Source of the DNA: Shinella curvata
GTDB lineage: Bacteria > Pseudomonadota > Alphaproteobacteria > Rhizobiales > Rhizobiaceae
Direction: 5' to 3'
NCBI RefSeq assembly: GCF_022899935.1
Contig: NZ_JALJCJ010000003.1
Location: 601,720 to 665,719 of the forward strand
DNA length: 64,000 bases
The notes below the pieces were generated by a model. That model was given only the letters and a program-made list of their open reading frames with translations. It had not been told where the DNA came from and did not search any database. Shown in pieces: positions 18,741 through 28,253 of this stretch. A program made the translations under genes and the position numbers. Each line of letters opens with the position of its first letter. Within the stretch, counting starts at the first letter, position 1.

Positions 18741-19496
18741 ATGGAAAACGGAAAGATCAAAAAGACGGCGGCCCCGCGCCGCAAGGCACCGGCCCGGCCG
18801 AAAAGTCTCTATTCGCAGGACGAACTGAAGGAGATCTTTCGCCGCTTCTCCATCCAGCGGCCGGAGCCGAAGGGGGAGCTCGAGCATGTGAACCCGTTCA
18901 CGCTCGTCGTCGCCGTCGCCCTTTCCGCGCAGGCGACGGATGCGGGCGTCAACAAGGCGACCCGCGCGCTCTTTGCCATCGCCGATACGCCGGAAAAGAT
19001 GCTCGCGCTCGGCGAGGAGACGGTGCGCGATTACATCAAGACGATCGGCCTTTACCGCAACAAGGCGAAGAATGTCATCGCGCTCAGCCAGATGCTGGTC
19101 GACCGCTTCGACAGCGAGGTGCCGCGCACCCGCGAGGAGCTCATCATGCTGCCCGGCGTCGGGCGCAAGACGGCGAATGTCGTGCTCTCCATGGCCTTCG
19201 GCCAGGCGACGATGGCGGTCGACACCCATATTTTCCGCATCGCCAACCGGCTGCGCCTCGCCCCCGGCAAGACACCCGACGAGGTGGAGGAGAAGCTGAT
19301 GCGCCTCATCCCCGACGAGTATCTCTACCACGCCCACCACTGGCTGATCCTGCACGGGCGCTACTGTTGCAAGGCCCGCCGGCCCGAATGCGAGCACTGC
19401 GTCATCGCCGATCTCTGTCGATCGCCGGAAAAGACCTGCGACGTGCCGGCGCCCCTGGTGGAACTGCCGGCCCAGCTGTTCGGCCCTACGCCCTGA
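18741..19496 (+). CDS. nth: Endonuclease III
   Basis: A 251-residue DNA glycosylase/AP lyase for oxidised pyrimidines in base excision repair. Helix-hairpin-helix LPGVGRKTANVV with the catalytic Lys, catalytic Asp in VDTHIFRIANR, and the C-terminal 4Fe-4S ligands spaced C-x6-C-x2-C-x5-C (CKARRPECEHCVIADLC) are all present. It has a basic N-terminal tail of about 25 residues. An in-frame start 48 bases upstream would overlap the DUF2244 start and is less likely. The stop overlaps the convergent tetR gene by 11 bases. Confidence 0.93.
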   Translation: MENGKIKKTAAPRRKAPARPKSLYSQDELKEIFRRFSIQRPEPKGELEHVNPFTLVVAVALSAQATDAGVNKATRALFAIADTPEKMLALGEETVRDYIKTIGLYRNKAKNVIALSQMLVDRFDSEVPRTREELIMLPGVGRKTANVVLSMAFGQATMAVDTHIFRIANRLRLAPGKTPDEVEEKLMRLIPDEYLYHAHHWLILHGRYCCKARRPECEHCVIADLCRSPEKTCDVPAPLVELPAQLFGPTP

Positions 19497-20058
19497 GACC
19501 GTCGATCAGGTCGGCAATCGCCGCCTCATAGGCCTTGCGGTCCGCTCCCGCCTCGATGGCGATGGCCGCACGGTCGAAGGCGGCGGAGAGCAGGTCCGTC
19601 AGCGCCTGAAGTTTTTCGGCGCCTACATGTGGCCCGAGCAGCTCGGATAGGCCGGTTTTCAGCGTACCCTCGGCATTGTCGCGGTCGATGGCGCCCATGG
19701 CCTCGAAACCGAGGACGGCGGGGGCCTCCAGCAGCAGAAGCCGCGTGCGGCCGGGTTCGGCCATCGCATCGAAATAGGCGGCGGCACCGGACAGCAGCGC
19801 CTCGCACGGCGTACCCGAAGCGGTCGAGACCGTCTCGATCTGTGCGGCGACGGCTTGCGCCTCGCGCTCCAATGTGGCGAGAAACAGCGCCCGCTTGTCT
19901 TCGAAGTGATGATAGAGCGCGCCGCGTGTCACGCCGGCTTCCGCCACGATGTCGGGCGTCGCCGTTTCCGCATAGCCCTTTTCCACGAACAGCCGCCGCG
20001 CCGCCTCGATCAGAGCCAGCCGGGTCGCTTCCGTGCGTTCCTTGTTGCTGCGTGCCAT
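19486..20058 (-). CDS. TetR-family repressor, divergent to a VOC protein
   Basis: A 190-residue TetR regulator. The N-terminal helix-turn-helix is typical (ARRLFVEKGYAETATPDIVAEAGVTRGALYHHF). The C-terminal half, the ligand pocket, is not assignable. Two operator-like sites lie just upstream of its start, between it and the divergent VOC-family gene at 20194, so it most likely represses both itself and that gene. Its 3' end overlaps nth by 11 bases. Confidence 0.88.
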   Translation of the reverse strand: MARSNKERTEATRLALIEAARRLFVEKGYAETATPDIVAEAGVTRGALYHHFEDKRALFLATLEREAQAVAAQIETVSTASGTPCEALLSGAAAYFDAMAEPGRTRLLLLEAPAVLGFEAMGAIDRDNAEGTLKTGLSELLGPHVGAEKLQALTDLLSAAFDRAAIAIEAGADRKAYEAAIADLIDGLRA

Positions 20059-20069
20059 CTTGCCTCTTT

Positions 20070-20119
20070 ACATGCAAACTGAATGTATGTTAATTGATAG
20101 AAACGTGCAGACTGTATGT
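20070..20119. promoter_or_regulatory. Pair of TetR-type operator sites
   Basis: Site 1: ACATGCA (20070-20076) and TGTATGT (20084-20090) facing each other. Site 2: ACGTGCA (20103-20109) and TGTATGT (20113-20119). The half-sites resemble the ACATACAT/ATGTATGT operators of AcrR-like TetR proteins. They lie 12 to 61 bases from the repressor start. Confidence 0.6.
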
Positions 20120-20130
20120 TTTTTCACGGC

Positions 20131-20171
20131 GCAATTCCAGCAAAAGTGTGAAGTGGTTTTGCTGGAATTGC
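20131..20171. repeat. Dispersed rhizobial palindrome, copy 2
   Basis: Perfect 15-bp inverted repeat, GCAATTCCAGCAAAA/TTTTGCTGGAATTGC, loop of 11 bases (GTGTGAAGTGG). It lies between the TetR operators and the VOC gene, so it falls in the 5' untranslated region of that gene. Confidence 0.75.
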
Positions 20172-20193
20172 ACAGGAGACGAAAGGGAAAGCG

Positions 20194-20619
20194 ATGAAAA
20201 CGACCAGCTACTATCCCGTGATCATGACCGACGATGTCGCCGGCACCGCAGAATTCTACACGGCGCATTTCCGGTTCGAGGCGCTCTTCACCAGCGACTG
20301 GTACATCCACCTCCAGTCGAAGGAAGACGAGAAGGTAACGCTAGCAGTGCTTGACGGCAGCCATGAGACGATCCCGGCCGTGGGACGCGGCAAGGTCTCG
20401 GGGCTTCTGTTGAATTTCGAGGTGGAGGATGTCGATGCGGTCTATGACGCCGTGCGCGCCGCCGGGCTGCCCATCCTGCGCGACATCAGGGACGAGGATT
20501 TCGGCCAGCGCCATTTCATCACCGCCGATCCGAACGGCGTGATGATCGACGTGATCAAGCCGATCCCGCCGAGCGCCGACTATGCGGCCCTCTATGACGC
20601 ATCAGTTCTGCCGCAGTGA
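20194..20619 (+). CDS. VOC-family (glyoxalase/bleomycin-resistance) protein
   Basis: A 141-residue vicinal-oxygen-chelate protein with two beta-alpha-beta-beta-beta modules: [20 protein letters not shown] at the start, and the second module around [15 protein letters not shown] ending in [14 protein letters not shown]. Family members are glyoxalases, dioxygenases or drug-binding resistance proteins; the substrate is not assignable. Divergent control by the neighbouring TetR suggests an inducible stress or detoxification role. Its stop overlaps the convergent CysZ-like gene by 18 bases. Confidence 0.82.
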   Translation: MKTTSYYPVIMTDDVAGTAEFYTAHFRFEALFTSDWYIHLQSKEDEKVTLAVLDGSHETIPAVGRGKVSGLLLNFEVEDVDAVYDAVRAAGLPILRDIRDEDFGQRHFITADPNGVMIDVIKPIPPSADYAALYDASVLPQ

Positions 20620-21327
20620 GAAACCGGAATCCTTACGGCTCAAGGCCTTGTGGAGATGCACCATGAGGCCGGCCGCAAAGAGCGGCGTCAGCAGGTTGAC
20701 GATCGGTATCGCCAGGAAAGCCGCAATCAGCAGGCCTGCGAGCAGCACCGTAGACCCGTGTTTGGCGCGAAACAGCCGTGCCTCCTGAGGCGGGCGGTAG
20801 CGCATGGCGGCGAACTCGAAAAATTCCCGGCCGAGCAGGTAGCCGTTGACCGCGAAGAAGGCGACAAGATTGACGCCCGGAATGAACAGTAGGAACAGCG
20901 CGATCAGGTTGCCGAGAATGACGATGCCGAGGAACTTGATCGAGCCGGCAATGGCTTGCCCCATCGGCAGGGCAACGCCCGGCTTTTCCGCGGGATAGTC
21001 GCGTTTCTCGATGACCTCGGCGACATCGTCAAGGAAGAAGCCGGCGATGATGGCCGTGACGGGCGCAAGCAACAAGGCAAGGCCAAGCGCCAGCCCGATG
21101 CTCGCGACGATGCCGAAGACGAGGGTCAGCCAGCCTGCCCAATCCGGCAGATCGGGCATGAAGGCTCCCGCAAGCCACGGCCAGGCGAAGGCGATGAAGG
21201 TTTCGCGCAGCCCGAACCAGATCACGACGAGGGCAAGCAGCGTGAGGCCCAGAACCTTCCAGAAGACGCCGCGCGTCTCAGGGGCGAAGAGATTGGCCAG
21301 CGAAAGCCGGGCAGCGTCGAAGATCAT
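20602..21327 (-). CDS. CysZ/EI24-family membrane protein
   Basis: A 241-residue integral membrane protein with about four to six hydrophobic segments and the family region [31 protein letters not shown]24/CysZ proteins include the sulfate channel CysZ, but assignment by sequence alone is loose. The chosen ATG is preceded by AGGAG and starts [14 protein letters not shown], typical of the family. A longer reading upstream is open but has no such site. Confidence 0.8.
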   Translation of the reverse strand: MIFDAARLSLANLFAPETRGVFWKVLGLTLLALVVIWFGLRETFIAFAWPWLAGAFMPDLPDWAGWLTLVFGIVASIGLALGLALLLAPVTAIIAGFFLDDVAEVIEKRDYPAEKPGVALPMGQAIAGSIKFLGIVILGNLIALFLLFIPGVNLVAFFAVNGYLLGREFFEFAAMRYRPPQEARLFRAKHGSTVLLAGLLIAAFLAIPIVNLLTPLFAAGLMVHLHKALSRKDSGFSLRQN

Positions 21328-21484
21328 CGCAAACTCCTGTTCGCTCCCGCATGTAGGGTGTGGAAAAGCGCCCGGCAAGGCAGGCCTTCGCAACGCCTCA
21401 TTAAGCCGGTGTTAAACGCCCGCGCCTAGACTCTCGCGCACTCGCACGTCGCCGTGCAAACACCATAAAAATCAGGGAACTGTC

Positions 21485-23518
21485 ATGCGCAATGTCCGGA
21501 TCAGCAGGCTGCTACCCGCCCTCTTCCTCCTCATGGTGGTGCTGGGCGGCCTGCAGGGCGCCGTCGCCTTCCGCTCGCTCTCGGCGATGACCGGCCATAT
21601 CGAGCGCATCGGCACCGATCGCATGCCGCAGATGAGCAGCATCCTGCAGCTGAGCCATGCCTTTTCCGAGCTGAACGCCACCTATTCCGAACACCTGCTC
21701 TCGATGGATCCGGACGAGATCGGCCGCATCGAGGCGCGCATCAAGGAACGCGCAGACGCCTTTGCCGGCATGGTCGACCGCTATGGCGCCGCCAATACCG
21801 GCGACGCGGCGACGACGACCGAGGTGGACGGCATCAAGGCGACGCTGAAGACCTATCTCGACGAATCCGCCAAGCTCATCCAGTTCTCCGCCATTGCCGC
21901 CAAGGGGCCGGCGCTGGAAGTTTACAAAGGCCCGATGCAGGCGAGCGCCGATGCGATCACCGCCGCGCTGAACGACCTCGTCGCCCGCACCCAGAAGGTG
22001 ACGGACGAGACTATCCTGTCGGCCCGCGCCGAGGAGGGCTCGGCCTTCGCGCTGACCTGGGCGTCGCTTGCCGCCGCCATGGGTATCGCGCTTGCCGCGA
22101 TCTTCCTCGTCAACCGCCGCGTCGTGAAGCCGCTCAACGGCCTGGGTGCCGCGATGAAGCGGCTGGCCGAGGGCGACACGACCGTCACCATCCCGCATGC
22201 CGACCGCACCGACGAGATCGGCGAAATGGCCGGCACCGTCGCGATCTTCCGCGACAATGCCGCAGACCGCCAGCGCCTGGAGCGCCAGAGCGAGGACGAT
22301 CGCCGCCGCGCCGATGGCGAACGCCAGGCCCGCGACGCCGAACGCACCCGCGACAGTGGCCGCGTGCAGGAGGCCGTGGCCAGCCTTGCCGACGCACTCG
22401 GAAAGCTCGCCGCCGGCGACATGACCTGCCAGATCGAAAAGCCCTTCGACGGCGATCTCGATCGCCTGCGCGAGGATTTCAACGCCTCGGTCTCGCGGCT
22501 CAGCGACGCGCTGCGCGAAGTGGGCGAAAACGCCCGCGCCATCGATGCCGGCGCCAGCCAGATCCGCGCCGCCGCCGACGACCTGTCGCGCCGCACCGAG
22601 CAGCAAGCCGCCTCCGTCGAGGAAACCGCCGCCGCGCTGGAAGAAATCACCACGACCGTCAAGGATTCCACCAAGCGGGCGGAAGAGGCCGGCGCGCTGG
22701 TCGGCCGCACCCGCACGGGTGCGGAAAAATCTGGCGAGATCGTGCGCCGCGCCGTTTCGGCCATGCAGGAGATCGAAAAGTCCTCCAGCGAGATCACCAA
22801 TATCATCGGCGTGATCGACGAGATCGCTTTCCAGACGAACCTTCTGGCTCTCAATGCCGGCGTGGAGGCGGCGCGAGCCGGTGAAGCCGGCAAGGGCTTT
22901 GCGGTCGTCGCGCAGGAAGTGCGCGAACTGGCACAACGCTCCGCCAAGGCCGCCAAGGAAATCAAGGCGCTGATCACCACTTCGGGCGAGCAGGTACGCA
23001 CAGGCGTGTCGCTGGTCGGCGATACCGGCCGCGCGCTCCAGACCATCGTCACCGAGGTGCAGGAGATCAACAGCCACGTCGTGGCGATCGTCGAGGCCGC
23101 ACGCGAACAGTCGACCGGCCTTCAGGAAATCAACACCGCCGTCAATGCCATGGACCAGGGCACGCAGAAGAACGCCGCCATGGTCGAGGAGACGACGGCG
23201 GCCAGCCACGGCCTCGCCTCGGAAGTGCAGGCACTGAACGCGCTGATCGGCCGCTTCAACGTCGGCGGCAGCGCGGCTGCCGGCCGCTCCATGCAGGCAC
23301 CGCATCTCCACATCGTGCCCTCCACCCCGGCCCCGCCGGTCGTCTCCGCGCCGGAACCTGCCGTCGCCCGCAAATCGCCCGGCCAATGGAACGTCAAGAC
23401 CGCCAGCGCCAAATCCCGCCCGGTCAGCTCCCCGGCGCTCGCCCTCAGCGAAAAGCTCGCCGGCGCGCTCGGCGTGCGGCAGGAGAAGGGCAATGAAGGG
23501 GACTGGGAAGAGTTTTGA
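21485..23518 (+). CDS. Methyl-accepting chemotaxis protein
   Basis: A 677-residue chemoreceptor. Membrane segments lie at about 8-29 and 188-209, enclosing a periplasmic helical ligand domain of about 160 residues. HAMP domains follow at about 210-262 and 300-345, then the signalling domain, with the conserved hairpin tip [20 protein letters not shown] near 445-464. The last residues, DWEEF, fit the x-W-x-x-F tether that binds CheR/CheB. A Pro/Ala-rich linker of about 60 residues joins this tail to the coiled coil. No chemotaxis operon is adjacent. Ligand unknown. Confidence 0.92.
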   Translation: MRNVRISRLLPALFLLMVVLGGLQGAVAFRSLSAMTGHIERIGTDRMPQMSSILQLSHAFSELNATYSEHLLSMDPDEIGRIEARIKERADAFAGMVDRYGAANTGDAATTTEVDGIKATLKTYLDESAKLIQFSAIAAKGPALEVYKGPMQASADAITAALNDLVARTQKVTDETILSARAEEGSAFALTWASLAAAMGIALAAIFLVNRRVVKPLNGLGAAMKRLAEGDTTVTIPHADRTDEIGEMAGTVAIFRDNAADRQRLERQSEDDRRRADGERQARDAERTRDSGRVQEAVASLADALGKLAAGDMTCQIEKPFDGDLDRLREDFNASVSRLSDALREVGENARAIDAGASQIRAAADDLSRRTEQQAASVEETAAALEEITTTVKDSTKRAEEAGALVGRTRTGAEKSGEIVRRAVSAMQEIEKSSSEITNIIGVIDEIAFQTNLLALNAGVEAARAGEAGKGFAVVAQEVRELAQRSAKAAKEIKALITTSGEQVRTGVSLVGDTGRALQTIVTEVQEINSHVVAIVEAAREQSTGLQEINTAVNAMDQGTQKNAAMVEETTAASHGLASEVQALNALIGRFNVGGSAAAGRSMQAPHLHIVPSTPAPPVVSAPEPAVARKSPGQWNVKTASAKSRPVSSPALALSEKLAGALGVRQEKGNEGDWEEF

Positions 23519-23535
23519 GAAAGGCCCTTAAGGCC

Positions 23536-24591
23536 TTAACTCTCTTTCGGCGGATAAAAATGCGTCTCGCCGCGAAAATCGCGCAGGCGGAAACAGCCGT
23601 CGTCCGCCTCTTCCACTGCCATGGAATCCGCCCGCACCTTGCCGTGGCCGCCGGGGATGTCAAGGATATAGGCGGGCTGGCAGAGGCCGGAGACGCGGCC
23701 GCGCAGGCGCTCCACGAGCGCCCGACCTTCGGCGAGCGACAGGCGGAAATGCGCCGTGCCGGGCGCGAGGTCCGGGTGATGCAGGTAGTAGGGCTTTATC
23801 CGGTTTTCGACGAAGGTGCGCATCAGCGCGGCCAGCACATCCGCGTCGTCGTTGACACCCTTCAGGAGCACTGTCTGGCTGATCATCACCAAGCCGGCAT
23901 CGACGATGCGGGCGATGGCGGCGCGGGCGTCCTCGGTGAACTCGCGCGGATGGTTGGCATGCAGCGCCACATAGGTGGTCTTGCCGGAGGCCTTTAGCGC
24001 CTCGATCAGCGCGGCATCGATACGGGCGGGATCGACGACCGGCACGCGGGTGTGGAAGCGCACGATCTTCAGATGGTCGATCGCCGCAAGCCGCTCCATC
24101 ATGTCGCGCAGCCGACGCGGCGACAGCACGAGCGGATCGCCGCCCGTCAGGATCACTTCCCAGATTTGCGGTCGGCCGGCGATATAGGCGATGGCAGCAT
24201 CAAGTTCTGCCGGCGTCAGCGTGCCGAGGCCCTCCGGCCCGACCATCTCGCGGCGGAAGCAGAAACGGCAATAAACCGGGCAGACATGCACGGCCTTCAG
24301 CAGGACGCGATCGGGATAACGGTGCACGACGCCTTCGACGGGGCTATGCGCGAGGTCGCCGATCGGGTCGTCGCGCTCTTCCGGCAGCGTCACCAGCTCG
24401 GCCGCATCGGGTACGAACTGGCGGGCGATGGGATCGAACGGATCGTCGGCATCGATGAGCGCGACGAGCGGCGGCGTGACGGCGACCGCATAGCGCTCGG
24501 CAACGGCGGCGGTTTGCGCGCGCTTGTCCTCCCGCACGAGGCCGGCGGCGACGAGATCGTCCACGGTGGAGAGGCTGCGGGCCGCCGTCAC
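23536..24591 (-). CDS. epmB: EF-P lysine 2,3-aminomutase (radical SAM)
   Basis: A 351-residue radical SAM/PLP enzyme related to lysine 2,3-aminomutase but short, as EpmB is. It makes the (R)-beta-lysine that EpmA attaches to EF-P. The cluster cysteines are Cys104, Cys108 and Cys111 in CPVYCRFC. The GGDPL motif and the PLP lysine in DIPGGHGK are present. It starts at GTG overlapping the epmA stop (GTGA), so the two are coupled. Confidence 0.92.
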   Translation of the reverse strand: MTAARSLSTVDDLVAAGLVREDKRAQTAAVAERYAVAVTPPLVALIDADDPFDPIARQFVPDAAELVTLPEERDDPIGDLAHSPVEGVVHRYPDRVLLKAVHVCPVYCRFCFRREMVGPEGLGTLTPAELDAAIAYIAGRPQIWEVILTGGDPLVLSPRRLRDMMERLAAIDHLKIVRFHTRVPVVDPARIDAALIEALKASGKTTYVALHANHPREFTEDARAAIARIVDAGLVMISQTVLLKGVNDDADVLAALMRTFVENRIKPYYLHHPDLAPGTAHFRLSLAEGRALVERLRGRVSGLCQPAYILDIPGGHGKVRADSMAVEEADDGCFRLRDFRGETHFYPPKES

Positions 24592-25652
24592 GGCGCGGTC
24601 TCCGCGACCGGCGCCCAAATCACCTGGTCGATGCGCGACGCGCCCGTCGCCAGCATGACCAACCGGTCGAAGCCGAGCGCGATGCCGCTTGCCTCGGGCA
24701 TCACCGCAAGGGCCGCCAGAAAATCCTCGTCGAGCGGATAGGTCTCGCCATAGACGCGGGCTTTTTCGGCCATTTCCAGCTCGAAGCGGCGGCGCTGCTC
24801 GGCGGCGTCGGTCAGCTCGCCGAAGGCGTTCGCCAGTTCCACGCCGCAGGCATAGAGCTCGAAACGCTCGGCAACGCGGCGGTCGTGCGGCGCGGGGCGG
24901 GCCAGGGCGGCTTCGGCCGTCGGATATTCGCAGAGAAGGGTGGCACGGCCGAAGCCGAGTTCGGGCTCGACCTTCTCCACCAGCACGCGGCTGAACAGGT
25001 CGGCCCAGGTGTCGTCTTCGGCCACCCGCAAGCCGGCCGTCCGCATGGCCGTGGCAAGCTTTTCGCGGTCCGTCACGCCATCGGGATCGATCGTCGCCAA
25101 CAGGTCGATCCCGGCATGGCGCTGGAAGGCGGCCGCCACTGTCAGCCGCTCGGCCGCAAGCGTTGGATCGCAGGTGGCGCCACGATAGGTGAGCATCGAG
25201 GCGCCGGTGATGTCGGCGGCGAGCGCCAGCATGGCGCCGCAGTCTTCCATCAGCACGTCATAGGTCTCGCCGGCGCGATACCATTCCAGCATGGTGAATT
25301 CCGGATGGTGCAGCGGCCCGCGCTCGCGGTTGCGATAGACATGGGCGAAACAGGCGATGCGCCGTTCGCCAGCGGCCAAAAGCTTCTTGCAGGCGAATTC
25401 CGGCGAGGTGTGCAGATAGAGCGGCGTCTCCGCGCCCGAATGACCGATGGCGGCGGTCTGGAAGGCATGCAGATGCGCCTCGTTGCCGGGGGAAACCTGC
25501 AGCGTCGCCGTATCGACCTCGACGAAATCACGTGCGGCAAACCAGCCACGCAGCGCCGCCTGGATGCGGTTGCGGGCCAAAAGGAACGGCCGGCGGTCGG
25601 CATGGACGTCAGGCGTCCACCAGGGCGAGGGTTTTTGGCTTGTTACGCTCAT
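24588..25652 (-). CDS. epmA: EF-P (R)-beta-lysine ligase
   Basis: A 354-residue truncated class II lysyl-tRNA synthetase homologue (GenX/PoxA) lacking the anticodon-binding domain. It adenylates beta-lysine and transfers it to EF-P Lys34. Motif 2 (YRNRERGPLHHPEFTMLEWYR) and motif 3 (GIALGFDRLVMLATGA) are clear. The start (MSVTSQKPSPWW) is the family-like one; 45 upstream codons are open but not conserved-looking. Divergent from efp with a 150-base shared promoter region. Confidence 0.93.
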   Translation of the reverse strand: MSVTSQKPSPWWTPDVHADRRPFLLARNRIQAALRGWFAARDFVEVDTATLQVSPGNEAHLHAFQTAAIGHSGAETPLYLHTSPEFACKKLLAAGERRIACFAHVYRNRERGPLHHPEFTMLEWYRAGETYDVLMEDCGAMLALAADITGASMLTYRGATCDPTLAAERLTVAAAFQRHAGIDLLATIDPDGVTDREKLATAMRTAGLRVAEDDTWADLFSRVLVEKVEPELGFGRATLLCEYPTAEAALARPAPHDRRVAERFELYACGVELANAFGELTDAAEQRRRFELEMAEKARVYGETYPLDEDFLAALAVMPEASGIALGFDRLVMLATGASRIDQVIWAPVAETAP

Positions 25653-25802
25653 GTGACAGGTTTCTTGGGCCTTGCCGGCGGGAAGACTGGTCTTTTGCCG
25701 TGATATAGGGTAGTTGCGGCCCCGAATACAGATTTTCAGCGTCCGGGAAGCGTCCTTAAGCGGTCCTCTACGACGCGAACCATCCACTTACAAGGAAGAC
25801 TT

Positions 25803-26372
25803 ATGGTAAAGATCATCGCCTCTTCCGTCCGCAAGGGCAATGTCCTCGAGGTCGAAGGCAAGCTCTATGTCGTGCTGACGGCGCAGAACTTCCACCCCGG
25901 CAAGGGCACGCCGGTCACGCAGATCGACATGCGCCGCATCTCCGACGGCGTGAAGGTCTCCGAGCGCTACCGCACGACCGAGCAGGTCGAGCGCGCCTTC
26001 GTCGAAGACCGCGAGCACAACTTCCTCTATGAGGACGGTGAAGGCTTCCACTTCATGAACCCGGAGAGCTACGATCAGCTCACCATGTCCCACGACGACA
26101 TCGGCGACCTCAAGGCCTATCTCCAGGAAGGCATGACGGTCATCCTTTCGGTGCATGAAGGCGTCGCCATCGCCATCGACCTGCCGCGTCACGTCACGCT
26201 GGAAATCGCCGAGACGGAACCGGTTGTGAAGGGCCAGACGGCCTCATCCTCCTACAAGCCTGCGATCCTGTCGAACGGCATCCGCACGCTGGTTCCGCCG
26301 CACATTTCGGCCGGCACGCGCGTCGTTATCGCGACGGAAGACGGTTCCTACGTGGAACGCGCCAAGGATTGA
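25803..26372 (+). CDS. efp: Elongation factor P
   Basis: A 189-residue translation factor that relieves ribosome stalling at polyproline stretches. Three domains: KOW-like (1-65), OB (66-130) and C-terminal OB (131-189). The modified loop HPGKGTP puts the acceptor lysine at position 34, which matches the neighbouring lysylation enzymes. No epmC hydroxylase is seen in the window. Ends before a strong terminator. Confidence 0.97.
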   Translation: MVKIIASSVRKGNVLEVEGKLYVVLTAQNFHPGKGTPVTQIDMRRISDGVKVSERYRTTEQVERAFVEDREHNFLYEDGEGFHFMNPESYDQLTMSHDDIGDLKAYLQEGMTVILSVHEGVAIAIDLPRHVTLEIAETEPVVKGQTASSSYKPAILSNGIRTLVPPHISAGTRVVIATEDGSYVERAKD

Positions 26373-26391
26373 TCCGCTTTCGCGGACATCA

Positions 26392-26430
26392 AGCCGCCCG
26401 CCGGAAACGGCGCGGCGGCTTTTTTCTTTT
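26392..26430 (+). terminator. Terminator of efp
   Basis: Long hairpin (AGCCGCC CGCCG, GAAA loop, CGGCG C GGCGGCT) followed by six T and TTTT, 19 bases after the efp stop. Confidence 0.9.
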
Positions 26431-26484
26431 AAACTCCGCAAAAACCATTATGACCAAATCCCGGCTCTTACTTTTTTGACGCAT

Positions 26485-26522
26485 GCCGTTGCCGCAAAAC
26501 CGCTAAACACTTTTGCGCGGCA
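26485..26522. repeat. Dispersed rhizobial palindrome, copy 3 (inverted)
   Basis: Core GCAAAACCGCTAAACACTTTTGC-like sequence at 26494-26516 with outer arms GCCG and CGGC. It is the reverse complement of the core in copy 1. It lies in the 5' untranslated region of the PfkB kinase gene, 25 bases before its start. Confidence 0.55.
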
Positions 26523-26546
26523 GGCTTATCGAGACGGGACTTCCGC

Positions 26547-27539
26547 ATGACCAAATTCGACGTGCTGACGGTCGGCAATGCCATCGTCGACATCATCGCG
26601 CGCTGCGACGAAAACTTCATCACGGACAACGGCATCATCAAGGGGGCGATGAACCTCATCGATGCCGAACGCGCGGAACTCCTCTATTCGCGCATGGGGC
26701 CTGCGCTCGAAGCCTCCGGCGGCAGCGCCGGCAACACCGCCTCGGGCGTTGCGAGCTTTGGCGGCAAGGCCGCCTATTTCGGCAAGGTGGCAAACGACCA
26801 GCTCGGCGACATCTTCATCCACGACATCCGCGCCCAGGGCGTGCATTTCGAGACGAAGCCGCTGGCCGGCCCGCCGCCGACCGCCCGCTCGATGATCTTC
26901 GTGACACCGGATGGCGAGCGCTCGATGAACACCTATCTCGGCGCCTGCGTCGAGCTTGGCCCCGAGGATGTCGAAGAGCAGGTCGTTGCCGAAGCCAAGG
27001 TCACCTATTTCGAAGGCTATCTCTGGGATCCGCCGCGCGCCAAGGATGCGATCCGCGAATGCGCCCGCATCGCGCACGCCCATGGCCGCGAAATGTCGAT
27101 GACGCTGTCGGACAGTTTCTGCGTGCACCGCTACCGTGGCGAGTTTCTGGACCTGATGCGCTCCGGCACCATCGACATCGTCTTCGCCAACAAGGCCGAA
27201 GCGCTGGCGCTCTACGAGACGGAAGACTTTGAAGAAGCCCTGACGAAGATTTCTCAGGATTGCCGGCTTGCGGCGGTCACGATGAGCGAGGAGGGCTCGG
27301 TCATCCTGTCGAAGGGTGAGCGCACCAAGGTGGAGGCGATCAGCATTCCCGCGGTCGTCGACACGACGGGTGCCGGCGATCTCTATGCCGCCGGCTTCCT
27401 CTATGGCTATACCGTCGGACGGTCGCTTGCCGACTGCGGCCGCCTCGGCAGCCTGGCCGCCGGCCTCGTCATTCAGCAGGTCGGCCCCCGCCCGTTGCAA
27501 TCGCTGGCCGCGGAGGCGAAGAAACTGGGCCTTATTTGA
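26547..27539 (+). CDS. PfkB-family sugar/nucleoside kinase, adenosine-kinase-like
   Basis: A 330-residue ribokinase-fold kinase. The N-terminal GNAIVDIIARCDENF and SGGSAGNTASGVASFGG motifs and the C-terminal DTTGAGDLYAAGFLYG motif with the catalytic Asp are typical of the adenosine kinase branch in Rhizobiales. It would phosphorylate a nucleoside or sugar with ATP; adenosine is the best guess but not proved by sequence. Its 3' end overlaps the convergent SH3 gene by 8 bases. Confidence 0.85.
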   Translation: MTKFDVLTVGNAIVDIIARCDENFITDNGIIKGAMNLIDAERAELLYSRMGPALEASGGSAGNTASGVASFGGKAAYFGKVANDQLGDIFIHDIRAQGVHFETKPLAGPPPTARSMIFVTPDGERSMNTYLGACVELGPEDVEEQVVAEAKVTYFEGYLWDPPRAKDAIRECARIAHAHGREMSMTLSDSFCVHRYRGEFLDLMRSGTIDIVFANKAEALALYETEDFEEALTKISQDCRLAAVTMSEEGSVILSKGERTKVEAISIPAVVDTTGAGDLYAAGFLYGYTVGRSLADCGRLGSLAAGLVIQQVGPRPLQSLAAEAKKLGLI

Positions 27540-28071
27540 AGGCTTCGCCGGGATAGGCACCCCAGATCTCGTTCTGCGAGACCCAGCCGGCCGTGCCGTC
27601 CACTTCGGCGCGGCACCAGTCGCCGTTGCATTCACCGACCTTGACGACGACGCCGGGCTGGATCTTGGCCACCAACGTGGCATTCGACATGCCCTCACGG
27701 CGCATGTTGACGAAGATGTTTTCGCCCTTACCGCGCATCCACGGCGCGGTGACGGCGGTGCGCTCGCCTGACAACAATGCCTGGTTCACCCAGCCTTCCG
27801 TGCCGTCGGCATCGCGGATGCGGCGCCAGTTATCGTATTCCTGGATGATTTCGACCGGCACGCCCGATTTCAGGTACCGCCAGGCCACGGCATAATCGAC
27901 GCTCGGACCGACGCGCAGGTTGACACTCTTTGCTTTCAGGCTGACGAAGCGCGGCAGCGGCAGGCCGCTCGGACCCTTTGCCGCCTGTGCATGGGCCGAC
28001 TGAAGGCCGGCGACGGAGAGGAGGATGCCCGCAAGGGCGACAAGGCTGAGACGCACGACAAGGTTACGCAT
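27532..28071 (-). CDS. Exported double SH3-domain protein
   Basis: A 179-residue secreted protein: signal peptide of about 29 residues (cleaved near QSAHAQA), then two bacterial SH3 domains (about 45-105 and 110-175), each with the pattern VNLRVGPSVDY... or NATLVAKIQPGVVVKVGEC and a GWV element. Family members bind peptidoglycan or lie at the envelope. The ATG chosen opens the signal peptide; an upstream in-frame reading of 44 codons is unlikely to be used. Confidence 0.85.
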   Translation of the reverse strand: MRNLVVRLSLVALAGILLSVAGLQSAHAQAAKGPSGLPLPRFVSLKAKSVNLRVGPSVDYAVAWRYLKSGVPVEIIQEYDNWRRIRDADGTEGWVNQALLSGERTAVTAPWMRGKGENIFVNMRREGMSNATLVAKIQPGVVVKVGECNGDWCRAEVDGTAGWVSQNEIWGAYPGEAFK

Positions 28072-28253
28072 GGACGATCCGCACACATTTTTGAGGGGGC
28101 ATCGGGCTGCCATGCCGGTCAGCGGTGGCAAATCGCGGGGACCGCACGATGGGCGGATTGTCTTCGCGACCGGGTCTGGTAGAAAATGCCCCTGATGAAG
28201 CAATCCTTGCCCAACTTGGTTAAGGACCCGTCAACAGGACGCCGGAACATCCC

